Origin: JBGSPQ01 sp041738505
GTDB lineage: Bacteria; Patescibacteriota; Gracilibacteria; UBA1369
Reading direction: 5' to 3'
Length of the DNA stretch: 40,433 nt
NCBI GenBank assembly: GCA_041738505.1
Contig: JBGSPQ010000043.1
Span: forward strand, 1 to 40,433
The position numbers and the translations under genes are program-made. Positions 15,059-24,238 of this stretch are shown piece by piece (position 1 is the first letter of the stretch; every line of letters begins with the position of its first letter). Under the pieces are notes generated by a model, which was not told the origin of the DNA, made no database searches, and saw only the letters and a list, made by a program, of their open reading frames with translations.

Positions 15059-17125
15059 TTAAGACCCGTTCCGCTGTAAATATGTCACATTTGATGAATC
15101 CTGTTCAGCCGTTTCCCCGTTATCATTTTCCACCGCGGCGGCCGCAGATTCAGCCAATCTTTTGTCAAAGTCCTCTTCCTCGCTTGTTGAAATATCCGCA
15201 TATGCTTCAATCACATCAGCCATCCGGCTTCCCAATTTTTCCACCCGTTCCATCTCCTGTTCAATCGTCCGGTCATTGCCCAAATCGGCAAGCCCCTGCA
15301 CAATTTTCTGCAACCTGTGGTCGGACATTTCCCCGAAGCCGATTTTGGCCTCAACTTCCACGGTCATTTCTCTAAGTTTTTCTTTAAAAACCATCATCAT
15401 CTCAATCAGCACCTCTCCGGTTTTTTTCTGTCTTTCGGTTCCTCTGGTCATATACAACCAGCCCAGGCTGTAATTGCGAAATATCCATTCGGCCATTTCG
15501 TAAATATGTTCAATACTCGGATCTATCTCAATTTTTACCAATTTATCCACAAAATCCTTTTTTGTCGTGTTAAAGCCAATAATACTGACATCCCACAAAT
15601 CACCGTATTGTTGCAGTGAATCCTGCGCCGTGGGTTCCCCCTCCCTCTTGTAAATGGCGTTATCGGTATCCAGGAAGAATCGTTTTTTCCCTTCATGCGC
15701 CGGCTCAACCGTTGCATTGTAAAAGCCATATACAATACCCATCCTGATCATAAATATTTTCAGATGCTCCCGTAATTTAGGCAGACCTTCAAAGCACTCC
15801 GTCATGTCCAAAACTGGTATCTGTTCTTCAATTGCAGGCTTTTCTATTTGTCCCGGTTCGGGAATACCCACATTTTTACGCCGCGGTTTTTTTAAAGTAA
15901 CGACCCTCTTTTCCGGTTTTTTGATTTTCTTTGTATTTAAAGATATTTCTTTTCTTTCCGGTTTATCCGGCACTTTGTATTCCGGCAAAGCGGGATTCAT
16001 TTTTTTGTGTGACAGGAGTTCCAGCACATAGGCAAGATACATTTTTATAGATTCGGCATCGCTAAAATCGGCCTCGAACGGTTCTTTCTTTAATACCGAT
16101 TTAGACGACAAACGAGGCCTAAACACATGCATTCCCATGTCTTCCATGGCTGTTTCAATGTGCTCCGGTAACACTGCCCAAACTTCTTTGATAAACTGGT
16201 TAAATAAATCCTTTAGTGTCATATCCGCTTCATGCGCGGCATTCATTTTAATTATATTTACCAGCTTTCCTCCTACGGAGGCATGTTCCATATTTCTAGC
16301 CGTTATTTCCCCAATGAAATAATCCAATTCTTTCAATACAGAATTGGGATTGAATGCCATGTATCGATCGCTTCCATTGCGATAATAACATCCATTTTTA
16401 TCATTCCACCTTGCTTCATCCGCCACATTAAACGGTTCATTCATTACATGGGGGAAAACCAGCTTATTGATAATATAAACCAGCACAGCTTCGTGATCTG
16501 TTTCTTTACCGGAAAATGCTTTGATCACGGCTTGCGCAATTTTGTCGGAATTATCCAGGATATATTCGACCATGTTTTTTGCCAGGAAAGGGATTCCCGG
16601 TTCCGTACACCGTTCCCTTACCTGCTCCAAATATTCGGGCAGGTGGTCCCGGCATCTTTTAAACTCAACGTCGTATTGTTTGTCGTATTCGGCCACCACC
16701 GAATCGTATTCGGCGCACTTTTTTTCATGATCCAAATCGGATTCAGCCTGTTGTTGAGCCTGCTCCGCTTTGGCGCGCTCATTTTCTTTTTCCTTATCCG
16801 CATCGTATTCAAGCATCGCCTGTTCGTATTCTTTTTCCGCATCCTCCTCCATTTTTATAAGCTCGGCTTCATAGTTATTCATATCTGCTTCAAACCGGTC
16901 GTCATATTCCTTTTGAAGATTTTCCAGTTCGATAATTTTGTCATTTTCAGCTTTGACGGCTTGTTCAAATTCCAACAGCCTCTGCTTTGCCGCTTCATAT
17001 CTGGCCGCAACACGCTTGATGGCTGTGTCTTTGATCTGCCTGAGCATATCGGTTTCCACCCCTTGAGAAAGCTCTATTCGGCTTCCTCCCTGATAAGGCA
17101 CCAAGGCCTCTTTGTCGTCTTTCAT
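15059..17125 (-). CDS. Large coiled-coil protein, unknown function
   Basis: The 688-residue protein is soluble. A long coiled coil occupies about residues 25-175 (RLLEFEQAVKAENDKIIELE and similar, rich in Glu, Lys, Ala, Asp and Tyr). A helical region follows (about 180-400), then a basic linker (KKIKKPEKRVVTLKKPRRKN, about 415-435). The C-terminal domain (about 465-640) has mixed character (MGIVYGFYNATVEPAHEGKK) and ends in an acidic tail. It begins 5 nt after the stop of the 17131-17886 gene, so the pair is one operon under a strong promoter. The C-terminus converges with dinB. No family recognised; a structural or scaffolding role is only a guess. Confidence 0.75.
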   Translation of the reverse strand: MKDDKEALVPYQGGSRIELSQGVETDMLRQIKDTAIKRVAARYEAAKQRLLEFEQAVKAENDKIIELENLQKEYDDRFEADMNNYEAELIKMEEDAEKEYEQAMLEYDADKEKENERAKAEQAQQQAESDLDHEKKCAEYDSVVAEYDKQYDVEFKRCRDHLPEYLEQVRERCTEPGIPFLAKNMVEYILDNSDKIAQAVIKAFSGKETDHEAVLVYIINKLVFPHVMNEPFNVADEARWNDKNGCYYRNGSDRYMAFNPNSVLKELDYFIGEITARNMEHASVGGKLVNIIKMNAAHEADMTLKDLFNQFIKEVWAVLPEHIETAMEDMGMHVFRPRLSSKSVLKKEPFEADFSDAESIKMYLAYVLELLSHKKMNPALPEYKVPDKPERKEISLNTKKIKKPEKRVVTLKKPRRKNVGIPEPGQIEKPAIEEQIPVLDMTECFEGLPKLREHLKIFMIRMGIVYGFYNATVEPAHEGKKRFFLDTDNAIYKREGEPTAQDSLQQYGDLWDVSIIGFNTTKKDFVDKLVKIEIDPSIEHIYEMAEWIFRNYSLGWLYMTRGTERQKKTGEVLIEMMMVFKEKLREMTVEVEAKIGFGEMSDHRLQKIVQGLADLGNDRTIEQEMERVEKLGSRMADVIEAYADISTSEEEDFDKRLAESAAAAVENDNGETAEQDSSNVTYLQRNGS

Positions 17126-17130
17126 ATTTT

Positions 17131-17886
17131 TTAAGATGTTATTTCTTTAAAAAGAACCCGCTTGAATTCCTTTAGCTGTAAATCCATATCCCGAATTTCT
17201 TTCGCGAGTATCTGAGCATCGTCAAGTATGGATTGTCCCTCCGCGCCCAATGTTTCCACATCCTTGCCAAGATTTTGCACCTCATCAAGTAGTTTAAGCC
17301 CTTGGCCCGCCTTGCTTTCAAATTTTTTGTATGCGGCGACAAAATCGTTCCATTGTTTGCTTAACTCCGGATCATTAGCCAGAGTATCTTCCGCGTCATT
17401 TTCGGCGATGGAATCCTTTAGGAAAGAACTGCCCATTTTGCCAAGTGTCCCCGCCCATCCGTCTTTAGCCGCCAACTTGTCGGTAATTTTTTTTGAATTT
17501 ACCTCCAAATATCTTTCTCCCATAATTAATGCTTTCTTTTTGGCCGCGTCGGTTGTAAATACTTCAACCCTATTTTTTAAATCATCCGCCCCTGTTAACA
17601 TCTCCCCTTTCCAATTGCCGAAATCCGTACTGATTTTTTCGTATTTTTTCCGGATATCGCGAAGATGTGAGGCGCTTTTTTCAATTTTTGCGGCAATCGG
17701 CGATATTTGTGCCTGAATTTCCAAACCTCGGGTTCCTGCCGCATCTTTTGCGACAGATACCGCCTGGTAGGCAACAAGCGCCCCGATTGCAGCGACAGCG
17801 CCGCCACCCGTTAAAAGCCCTTTTAAGAAAGGTTTTCGCGTATCGGATTTGGCACTGGAAATTTCTTTATTTTTAGGTGATTCCAT
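17131..17886 (-). CDS. Membrane-associated coiled-coil protein, unknown function
   Basis: The 251-residue protein has a basic N-terminus (MESPKNKEISSAKSDTRKPF). It is followed by a Gly/Ala/Val-rich hydrophobic segment (FLKGLLTGGGAVAAIGALVA, about 21-45) that may insert in the membrane. The remainder is alpha-helical with heptad-like spacing (IEKSASHLRDIRKKYEKIST; LLDEVQNLGKDVETLGAEGQ). First gene of the operon with the 688-residue coiled-coil protein. The pair could form a membrane-anchored filament or scaffold; this is inference from predicted structure. Confidence 0.7.
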   Translation of the reverse strand: MESPKNKEISSAKSDTRKPFLKGLLTGGGAVAAIGALVAYQAVSVAKDAAGTRGLEIQAQISPIAAKIEKSASHLRDIRKKYEKISTDFGNWKGEMLTGADDLKNRVEVFTTDAAKKKALIMGERYLEVNSKKITDKLAAKDGWAGTLGKMGSSFLKDSIAENDAEDTLANDPELSKQWNDFVAAYKKFESKAGQGLKLLDEVQNLGKDVETLGAEGQSILDDAQILAKEIRDMDLQLKEFKRVLFKEITS

Positions 17887-17911
17887 AATGGTTATGAAAA
17901 ATTAAGGCTGT

Positions 17912-17939
17912 ATTATATAATTTTCTTACTTTTTGTCAA
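17912..17939 (-). promoter_or_regulatory. Near-consensus promoter of the coiled-coil operon
   Basis: On the minus strand TTGACA (17939-17934), 16-nt spacer, TATAAT (17917-17912). Both hexamers are perfect, the strongest promoter seen in the window. The ATG lies about 25 nt downstream without a good ribosome-binding site. Confidence 0.75.
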
Positions 17940-18023
17940 TTCTTTTACTACTACAGCAAAAATTGAATGATGGAGACAAAACCATTCTAAACAATTTTTT
18001 AAGACAAATTCGCTATCGCGGTT

Positions 18024-18497
18024 CTATTTTCCCCCGCCCCCGAAATCAAGTTTTTTTTCGGCGATGACCTTGATCATACCGTCCTTTAGGTCAAGAGAGC
18101 GTTTTGTGACGGGACCGGTTTCCTCGTCAAAATATTCGCGCACCGGAAAACCCGCCTGCGCCAGCAGGAAATACATGGATTCGTAAATACGACGCACCTC
18201 GTCGCCGCCGCGCAGTTTCATTTCGCCCAGCTGTCTGCGCTCCCTGCGCGCCCGCTCTAAAATTCCCGGCAAATCTTTGTCCGGATCATCCGCCCGCAAA
18301 CCTGCCGGATCGTCTCCGCCGCCTTCGCGTAATTTCAAATCCTCCACGGATACCCCCTCCCGCTCGGCGCGCTTTATAATTCCGTTCCAATCCCCTTGAG
18401 GAAGTCCGGAAAGACGGGGATATTTTTTTACCAAATCAACGTCGTTTTGTATAATTCCCTCTCCTTCAAGATTGGGTTCCGGCAACTTTTCCGTCAT
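18024..18497 (-). CDS. Hypothetical protein, 157 residues
   Basis: A small hydrophilic, charged protein without signal or membrane segment. Two similar Arg/Glu-rich stretches (NGIIKRAEREGVSVEDLKLREGG and PGILERARRERRQLGEMKLRGGD) look like an internal duplication of about 23 residues. Between them lies a Gly/Asp-rich linker. The C-terminal ~50 residues (YESMYFLLAQAGFPVREYFD) look folded and end in GGGGK. Function unknown. Confidence 0.65.
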   Translation of the reverse strand: MTEKLPEPNLEGEGIIQNDVDLVKKYPRLSGLPQGDWNGIIKRAEREGVSVEDLKLREGGGDDPAGLRADDPDKDLPGILERARRERRQLGEMKLRGGDEVRRIYESMYFLLAQAGFPVREYFDEETGPVTKRSLDLKDGMIKVIAEKKLDFGGGGK

Positions 18498-18562
18498 GTT
18501 GTTTGATTAGTGGAGCATACCCTACTACAAGAGTTTTCAGCGTGTCAAAAAAAATGGCTCCA

Positions 18563-18931
18563 CTAGAACATATCATCAATATCCACCGACACCCATTGAT
18601 CCTCTATCTCTGGTTTTCTTTTAAGTTTGATTTCTATGCTTGGTCTTTCCAGATCCTCTCTTCTTTTTTGATGTCCCGCACCGCTGATTCTGGCTTCGCG
18701 CACCTGGCGGATGATCAAAAAATCCATGCCGTTCAAATTGAATTGCACCAATCTTTGCTCTCCGATTTCCACTTCATCCATGCCCAGGTCCGCGTATAAA
18801 GGGCTATCTTCGTCCGCGTCTATTCTGGCACCCGCCGCTTTTACTTTTCCCAGAATTTCTTCAAACCTGTCTTCGGCCGCCGACATAACGGTATCATCAA
18901 TCTCACGGAGCGGTTTATCATCGTGCTGCAT
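18563..18931 (-). CDS. Hypothetical protein, 122 residues
   Basis: The frame is open upstream into the mgtE gene (to 19225), but the coding-like part begins at MQHDDKPLREIDDTVMSAAE (ATG 18931), so that start is used. The product is acidic and soluble. It has a helical first half (EDRFEEILGKVKAAGARID) and a second half rich in charged beta-like stretches (RLVQFNLNGMDFLIIRQVREARISG), ending VSVDIDDMF. It lies 61 nt downstream of mgtE in the same direction and could be co-transcribed. No family recognised. Confidence 0.6.
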   Translation of the reverse strand: MQHDDKPLREIDDTVMSAAEDRFEEILGKVKAAGARIDADEDSPLYADLGMDEVEIGEQRLVQFNLNGMDFLIIRQVREARISGAGHQKRREDLERPSIEIKLKRKPEIEDQWVSVDIDDMF

Positions 18932-18992
18932 AATAAATTGGGTTACGTGTGCTTTTATGTTAGCACACCGTTTTTGTATCAAACAGACTTTT

Positions 18993-20255
18993 TTAAACCA
19001 GCAGTAAGGTTGCGAGTCCCAGAAAGGTAAAGAACCCGAATACGTCGGTTGCCGTGGTGATGAAAATGGACGCGGCGGTGGCGGGATCTTTCCCCAGACG
19101 TTTGATGACGAGCGGAATGAGAGCGCCGAAAAATCCGGCAACAACCAGATTGACCACCATGGATACGCCGATAACAAATCCAAGCATGGGATTCTGATTC
19201 CATAAAATCGCGACAAGGGCCACAATGATTCCGTTGATGATTCCGTTAATCAGTCCGCTGACCACCTCATTTCTGATGGCGGCGCGGCTGTTTTTCAGGT
19301 CGATTTCTTTTAATGCAATACCTCGCACCATTACCGCCAGCGTCTGCGTGGCGGCGTTGCCACCCATGCCGGCCACTATGGGCATGTAAACCGCAAGCAA
19401 AACCAGTTTGTCTATTGTGCCCTGAAAAAGACTGATTACCGCGGCGGCCAGAAACGCCGTGCCCAGGTTTAAGATCAACCATTTATAGCGGCTCATCACT
19501 TTCATTTTGGGGGAATCAAAAACGTCCTCCTCCTGGCGGACACCCGCGAAATCATACAAGGCCTTGGCGGATTGTTTGCTTATGAGGCTGATAATGTCGT
19601 CCGAGTAAATCACGCCCAGAATGCTTTCATCCGAATCCAGCACAACAACTTTGTTGTGGGGATTTTGCCTGAATTGTTCAATCACCTTGTTTTTATCCTC
19701 GTGATAATAAAGTGTGGGCAGGGGTTTAACAAAACGGCGGGCGCGCGTTTTTTTGTCGTGCAGTGCCAGAACGTGCGCGGGCAGTTCTCCAGTTAGTTCG
19801 CCGTCCTCCACAATCAACAGAGTGGGGATTTTACCGGTCCGTTTTTCGTGTTCGCCCATCTGCGTGGCAATGTCCTCAAACGTTGCCGACGGCTCAATTT
19901 GCAGGTAATTTAGGTCCATTATTCCCGCCGCGGTATTCGGCTGGAAGCGGAGCAGAAATTCCACTTTTTCCCCGACCGCCGTTTTGAGTGAATCAACAAT
20001 TGTTTCCCTTCTTTTTTTGCCTTTTATTTCCTGTACCAGATCGGTGGAACGGTCAGGATCCAGGTAGTCCAGAAGCTCAACAAGCTGGTCGTCTTTTAGT
20101 CTATTTATAATTTCCTTTCTAATCTCCGGAGGAAGTTCCAACATCAAAAAACTGCGGCGCTTAGGCGGTAGTTCCAGGAATATTTTCATCCTCTCCCCTT
20201 TGTCCGCGGCGCTCAGCAGTCTGAATTTTTCCCCACTTAAACCGTTTTTATGCAT
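18993..20255 (-). CDS. mgtE: Magnesium transporter MgtE
   Basis: The 420-residue protein has the full family architecture. An N-terminal Mg-sensing helical domain (about 1-125, LPPEIRKEIINRLKDDQLVELLDYLDPD) is followed by a CBS pair (about 130-250, ending VIYSDDIISLISKQ), a connecting helix and five membrane segments (about 270-420). The signature PIVAGMGGNAATQTLAVMVRG and the last segments (DPATAASIFITTATDVFGFFTFLGLA) contain the pore Asp and surrounding residues of the Mg2+ channel. The cytosolic domain should close the channel at high Mg2+. A -10 element TATAAT lies in the short gap after the MEMO-like gene, so it may have its own promoter. Confidence 0.95.
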   Translation of the reverse strand: MHKNGLSGEKFRLLSAADKGERMKIFLELPPKRRSFLMLELPPEIRKEIINRLKDDQLVELLDYLDPDRSTDLVQEIKGKKRRETIVDSLKTAVGEKVEFLLRFQPNTAAGIMDLNYLQIEPSATFEDIATQMGEHEKRTGKIPTLLIVEDGELTGELPAHVLALHDKKTRARRFVKPLPTLYYHEDKNKVIEQFRQNPHNKVVVLDSDESILGVIYSDDIISLISKQSAKALYDFAGVRQEEDVFDSPKMKVMSRYKWLILNLGTAFLAAAVISLFQGTIDKLVLLAVYMPIVAGMGGNAATQTLAVMVRGIALKEIDLKNSRAAIRNEVVSGLINGIINGIIVALVAILWNQNPMLGFVIGVSMVVNLVVAGFFGALIPLVIKRLGKDPATAASIFITTATDVFGFFTFLGLATLLLV

Positions 20256-20297
20256 TTTTTGTTTTTGCGAACTCTCCTCTGTATTATAACATATTTT

Positions 20298-21167
20298 TTA
20301 TTTTTTGTATATTTGAGTGATGTAGCTGGTGGTTTCGTCCACGGTGTCTGTTGAATATTCCTCCGAATTTATCGCCCGGATGTGCGCGAGGGAGGAGGCG
20401 AATAATTCGTTTTGCAGGCGGGATTGCAGGTATTGGGCTCCTCGGGAGTCTATATTGTTTGGCTGGTGTAGGAGCGTGATTTGCTCGTGGTCGCCTGATT
20501 TTATGGCGGCGATTGACTCCAGATCTTTTTGGTCGGCTTGGGGTTTTGGAAGGTAGTGGGAGAAGTCGGTGCTTTGGACAATGAGCGTGGAGGAAGTGTC
20601 TATGTTTTGAACCAATGTTTTATACAGGGAATCCAATTCCTCTTTATTGCTGTTGATGCGGATGGCAATCGGGACAAGCGAGGCGGTTGGGAAATGGTGT
20701 TTAATGAAGGGCGTTTCGGCGTGGATGCCATGTTCGCGGTTGAATAAATCCGACTCGGTTAATAGATCATTTTCCGCAAGAATTGTTTGTATAAGATTTT
20801 TATCCGTCTCCAATGTTCCAAAGACGGTTTCAAAACTTTTGGCGGTGGTGGAAAAAGGAGTGGTGCCGCTATTAAAGTGGTCGGGGCTTAGAAGGATGAT
20901 TGTTTTATATTGATTTGATGAGATTTTTTGGAATGTTTCGGCGATTAAATCCTTGGCCAGCAGGTGGTGAGGAACCGTTATGCCGGTGACTTTTTGATAC
21001 GATTCGCCGGCCGATGGCTCGGTTTGTTTAATTACGGTCAGGAAAAAGTTTTTGTCTTTGTAGATGGTGCGTATTTCACCCGGGGAATGCGAAGGGGGCG
21101 GCTCCGCAGGAGCCGCCCCGTTAAACAATATCGTCAGTATCTGAATAATCGCCAGTATCGCTTTCAT
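20298..21167 (-). CDS. MEMO family protein (AmmeMemoRadiSam system protein B type), secreted
   Basis: The 289-residue protein has a hydrophobic N-terminal segment (about 1-21) as signal peptide or anchor. Family motifs are in order: GITVPHHLLAKDLI, IILLSPDHFNSG, REHGIHAETPFIKHHFP and VQSTDFSHYLP. The conserved His, Asp and Cys-pocket-like residues resemble the dioxygenase-like fold of MEMO1, where His residues bind metal. The usual radical-SAM and AMMECR1 partners are not in the window. It starts 3 nt after the stop of the SLH-DUF3160 gene, so they form one transcript. An exported location is inferred from the N-terminus. Confidence 0.88.
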   Translation of the reverse strand: MKAILAIIQILTILFNGAAPAEPPPSHSPGEIRTIYKDKNFFLTVIKQTEPSAGESYQKVTGITVPHHLLAKDLIAETFQKISSNQYKTIILLSPDHFNSGTTPFSTTAKSFETVFGTLETDKNLIQTILAENDLLTESDLFNREHGIHAETPFIKHHFPTASLVPIAIRINSNKEELDSLYKTLVQNIDTSSTLIVQSTDFSHYLPKPQADQKDLESIAAIKSGDHEQITLLHQPNNIDSRGAQYLQSRLQNELFASSLAHIRAINSEEYSTDTVDETTSYITQIYKK

Positions 21168-21170
21168 GTA

Positions 21171-24113
21171 CTAATCGGCTAATAAGTGATTATACCAGAA
21201 GTTCTTTTCGGGCATCTTGGAAGAGTCGGTATAAACCCATTCCTCCCAGCTTTCATCGGTATATCTTTCTCCACCCAGAGGTCCGGTGGTTTCATAGTGG
21301 TTGAAAGTGAGACCGGTGGTTAAGCGCGGGCTGCCTTCGTTGGCCACATAGGCGATCATCACATACGGTCTGCCGACAGCTTCGTACAGGATTTGGCTTT
21401 TTAATACATCCGTGTGAATGTCGGCAATCATGGCCGCGCGTTTTTCCTCTTCATCCATCATAACGTCGCCCATGTCTTCCATGGGGGCCGCTATCCATTC
21501 CAGATCTTCGGTTCTTAATTTTTCGTATTCTTCATCGGTGATTTGCTCCCCTTTCAGTTCTTTTTCGGCAATCATCGCATAGAAATCAACCGCCTCTTCC
21601 AGCTTTTCCAATTTGTAAATCTGGTCGGAAAGCAGGTCGTTGGCTTCGAATCCCTGTCTTGTGAAGGTAACCAGTCTTTGCAGTTTGTACCAGAACTCCA
21701 TGTTGGGTTCCACAAAGCCTTTCACAACCGGAGGAATATCTCCTTCGTCAAATCCGGCGCCCATTTCGGCGTAGCTCTGTTTGGCGTATAGAAGAGTGTC
21801 GTGCTTAAGTTCGGTGTAGGAGCCCAGAAAGGTTTGAATCTGCTTTTCCATGTATGCCTGCGATTGCATGAACAGAGGGTATCCGTCGCCGTATTCGCCG
21901 GTTAATGTTCCCAATAACTCCAGCCAGGCACTGCCCATGGACATGAACCAGCTGTCGTCGGTAACCGCCGCTATGTCGGCGGCTATTTCGTCCAGTTTAC
22001 CGTTGAACGCTTCTATTTCCGCGGACGCAAAACCAAAGTCCTGCATCAGAACATCCCCGGAAAAAGCTTTTGCCGTTTCGTCACCGAAAGCGGCGTTTAC
22101 AAAAAGCGCGGACGGTGTGGAAGGCAGATTAACCTCGCTTATTTCGTCTCCGGCCGTAAGGCTGTTTAATATCCAGGCGTCGTAGGTAAAGCGCTGGCCG
22201 AAAATTCTGAATCCCTTTGTGGCGTTGAGTAAATCCTCTTTGGTCATGCCAAAGACCTCTTCGCTAACAATGGCGTCGGATAGAATTTTTGGAGGTTCCA
22301 GTTCGTTAAGGTTCATAATCAGTGCGTCTATTTTGGCCTGATCGACGGCGACAGTGGCGCTGATTTCTATGTCTCCGAGCGTATCAACCACGTAATCCCT
22401 CCAGACCGAATAAATAACGTCGTCGGCTTGTCCGGCATAGAAGCCGGTGATTTTCATGATTTCGTTCCAGGGTTCCAGTACGGACGGATCGGACATCAGC
22501 CAGCTTAAAATCAATGTGTCCTGCACGCCGACTTCCTCCCCGAATATGTAGGTGCTTCTGCCCAGGTACATCATGGCGCGGAAATAAGCGCGGAGAGATG
22601 ATGTTTTTGTGTAGTGACTGCGGGGGGTGAACTGTGTGTAGTCGGTGATAAGGTCTTTATAGTACTGGCCGAACAATGGCGATTTGCCCAGGTCGGACGC
22701 CGCGTAAATATCCGTAAGTTCCTGCTCCATGGCGGAATAGAGTTCGGTGGAGAATCTTGACCTGTACGTTTCCAACCAGGCTTTGGCGTTGGCGATACCG
22801 TCAATGGTTTTGTCCTCCTCGTTCCAGTTGAACTGGGCTTCGGTGGTGTCAAAGTAATCGGGTTTTTCCCACTGGGCGTTTTCCACGAGGGCCCGCGCCA
22901 CGGTGATCTGTGCGGCGATGTTTTCGCATCTGAAGGCCACGGTTGTGTCTAACGACCCGTCCATGCAGGCGAGGGCGCGGGCCTGCAGATTTTCGGCGAA
23001 TGTCCTTAATTTTGCCCCCAATTCCTCTTTCTCCAGTTTTTCCAGAGTGTTTTCAAAGTACTTGTGGAATGCATGCAACACCGCGTCCGTGGTAATCAGC
23101 TTGGCATTTTGAGGTTCGCGGTCCATTTCGTTATATCTGCCGCCGATTTCATCCAACACTCCAAGCATTTCATCGTATTCGGTGTAATAGTTGAAGTCAT
23201 TGAACTTGGTGTCTTCCAAAGGAACCAATACAAACTTATTTTGTTCCAACAAAGCCTTACGCTCCGCGGAAAGATCAACTTCCAGGAAATTCATCACTTC
23301 ATCATAGTTGGACGCGGAAGCCACGCTTGTCTGCGTTTCATTGATGGACGCGGAGAAATTCATGGTTTTAAGTACCGGAATGTCGGAGGAAAAAGTATCA
23401 ATAACGGAAGATGAAAGTTTTGCAGGCGCAACCGTTGTAAGACTTGCCTCTCTTTCTTTGATTATTTCGTAAGTCACAACCGTATCCCCGTTTTCTCCGT
23501 AACTTTCAAGTAAATATGCTTCCTGTGTTCCATCCTGATATTTGTTCAGACGGGTGATCATATCCGCCATCTGGCCACGGGTAAGACCCGCTCCGAAAGC
23601 TAAAATTTCATGAGGAATCATGTTGTATCCGCTCGCAGTATCCACATAGCGTTTATACCATGGATCGCTTACCGCCCCTGCCTCAAGATCGTATCCCAGT
23701 TCGATGATTTTTAAAGCCTCCACAAAATTAACAGTTAGCGCGGGTTTGAAAGTGCCGTCCGGATAACCCTCCACAATGCCGAGTGCTTTGGCGGTACATA
23801 CATACTTAACATACCAGTCGTCCCCGGAAACATCCGGAAAACATGAAGTCGCGGCGCCCGACATGTCGGCATCGGAAGCCTCAAGAATAATTTTCAAAAG
23901 TTCAGCCCTGTTAATGGTCTGATTTGGTTTGTAGGTGCCGTCGGGGTAGCCTTCAACCACTCCCTCGCCCACCAGAAATGTAATGGCGTTCTCGTAAGTT
24001 GTGCCGCCAATGTCGCTTAATGAGACGGTTTCAGCCGCGTTGGACAGCCAAAATCCCCCCATCAGCGAAAAGAGCGTAACCCCCGCGAGAAGCGCAGAAA
24101 TTTTTCTTTTCAT
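21171..24113 (-). CDS. S-layer homology (SLH) domain protein with DUF3160 domain
   Basis: The 980-residue protein has a signal peptide (about 1-27, MKRKISALLAGVTLFSLMGG). Three SLH repeats follow (about 30-200). The first two are canonical, each with a Tyr-Pro-Asp-Gly-Thr motif (VEGYPDGTYKPNQTINRAEL, VEGYPDGTFKPALTVNFVEA); the third is degenerate. A long C-terminal region (about 260-980) matches DUF3160, with LITTDAVLHAFHKYFENTLEKLE and a Trp-rich helical body ending in a YVMIAYVANEGSPRLTTGLTFNHYETTGPL segment. SLH domains bind cell-wall polymers, so this is a surface protein. The role of DUF3160 is unknown. First gene of an operon with the MEMO-like protein. Confidence 0.92.
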   Translation of the reverse strand: MKRKISALLAGVTLFSLMGGFWLSNAAETVSLSDIGGTTYENAITFLVGEGVVEGYPDGTYKPNQTINRAELLKIILEASDADMSGAATSCFPDVSGDDWYVKYVCTAKALGIVEGYPDGTFKPALTVNFVEALKIIELGYDLEAGAVSDPWYKRYVDTASGYNMIPHEILAFGAGLTRGQMADMITRLNKYQDGTQEAYLLESYGENGDTVVTYEIIKEREASLTTVAPAKLSSSVIDTFSSDIPVLKTMNFSASINETQTSVASASNYDEVMNFLEVDLSAERKALLEQNKFVLVPLEDTKFNDFNYYTEYDEMLGVLDEIGGRYNEMDREPQNAKLITTDAVLHAFHKYFENTLEKLEKEELGAKLRTFAENLQARALACMDGSLDTTVAFRCENIAAQITVARALVENAQWEKPDYFDTTEAQFNWNEEDKTIDGIANAKAWLETYRSRFSTELYSAMEQELTDIYAASDLGKSPLFGQYYKDLITDYTQFTPRSHYTKTSSLRAYFRAMMYLGRSTYIFGEEVGVQDTLILSWLMSDPSVLEPWNEIMKITGFYAGQADDVIYSVWRDYVVDTLGDIEISATVAVDQAKIDALIMNLNELEPPKILSDAIVSEEVFGMTKEDLLNATKGFRIFGQRFTYDAWILNSLTAGDEISEVNLPSTPSALFVNAAFGDETAKAFSGDVLMQDFGFASAEIEAFNGKLDEIAADIAAVTDDSWFMSMGSAWLELLGTLTGEYGDGYPLFMQSQAYMEKQIQTFLGSYTELKHDTLLYAKQSYAEMGAGFDEGDIPPVVKGFVEPNMEFWYKLQRLVTFTRQGFEANDLLSDQIYKLEKLEEAVDFYAMIAEKELKGEQITDEEYEKLRTEDLEWIAAPMEDMGDVMMDEEEKRAAMIADIHTDVLKSQILYEAVGRPYVMIAYVANEGSPRLTTGLTFNHYETTGPLGGERYTDESWEEWVYTDSSKMPEKNFWYNHLLAD

Positions 24114-24238
24114 TGAAAAGAGTTAAGAAATACGTCGGTTATTTTAACACGCTTTCTGCAAAATATCTTACAATTTTTTTATTTTTAAGGTATAAAGCTT
24201 AATCCGCACCAATTTTTTATTCGATTAACTTAATTTTT

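Noticed and set aside
18932..19225. Longer N-terminus for the 18563 gene
   Set aside because: It lies inside mgtE in another frame and reads as a shadow sequence rich in Trp, Pro and Ser.
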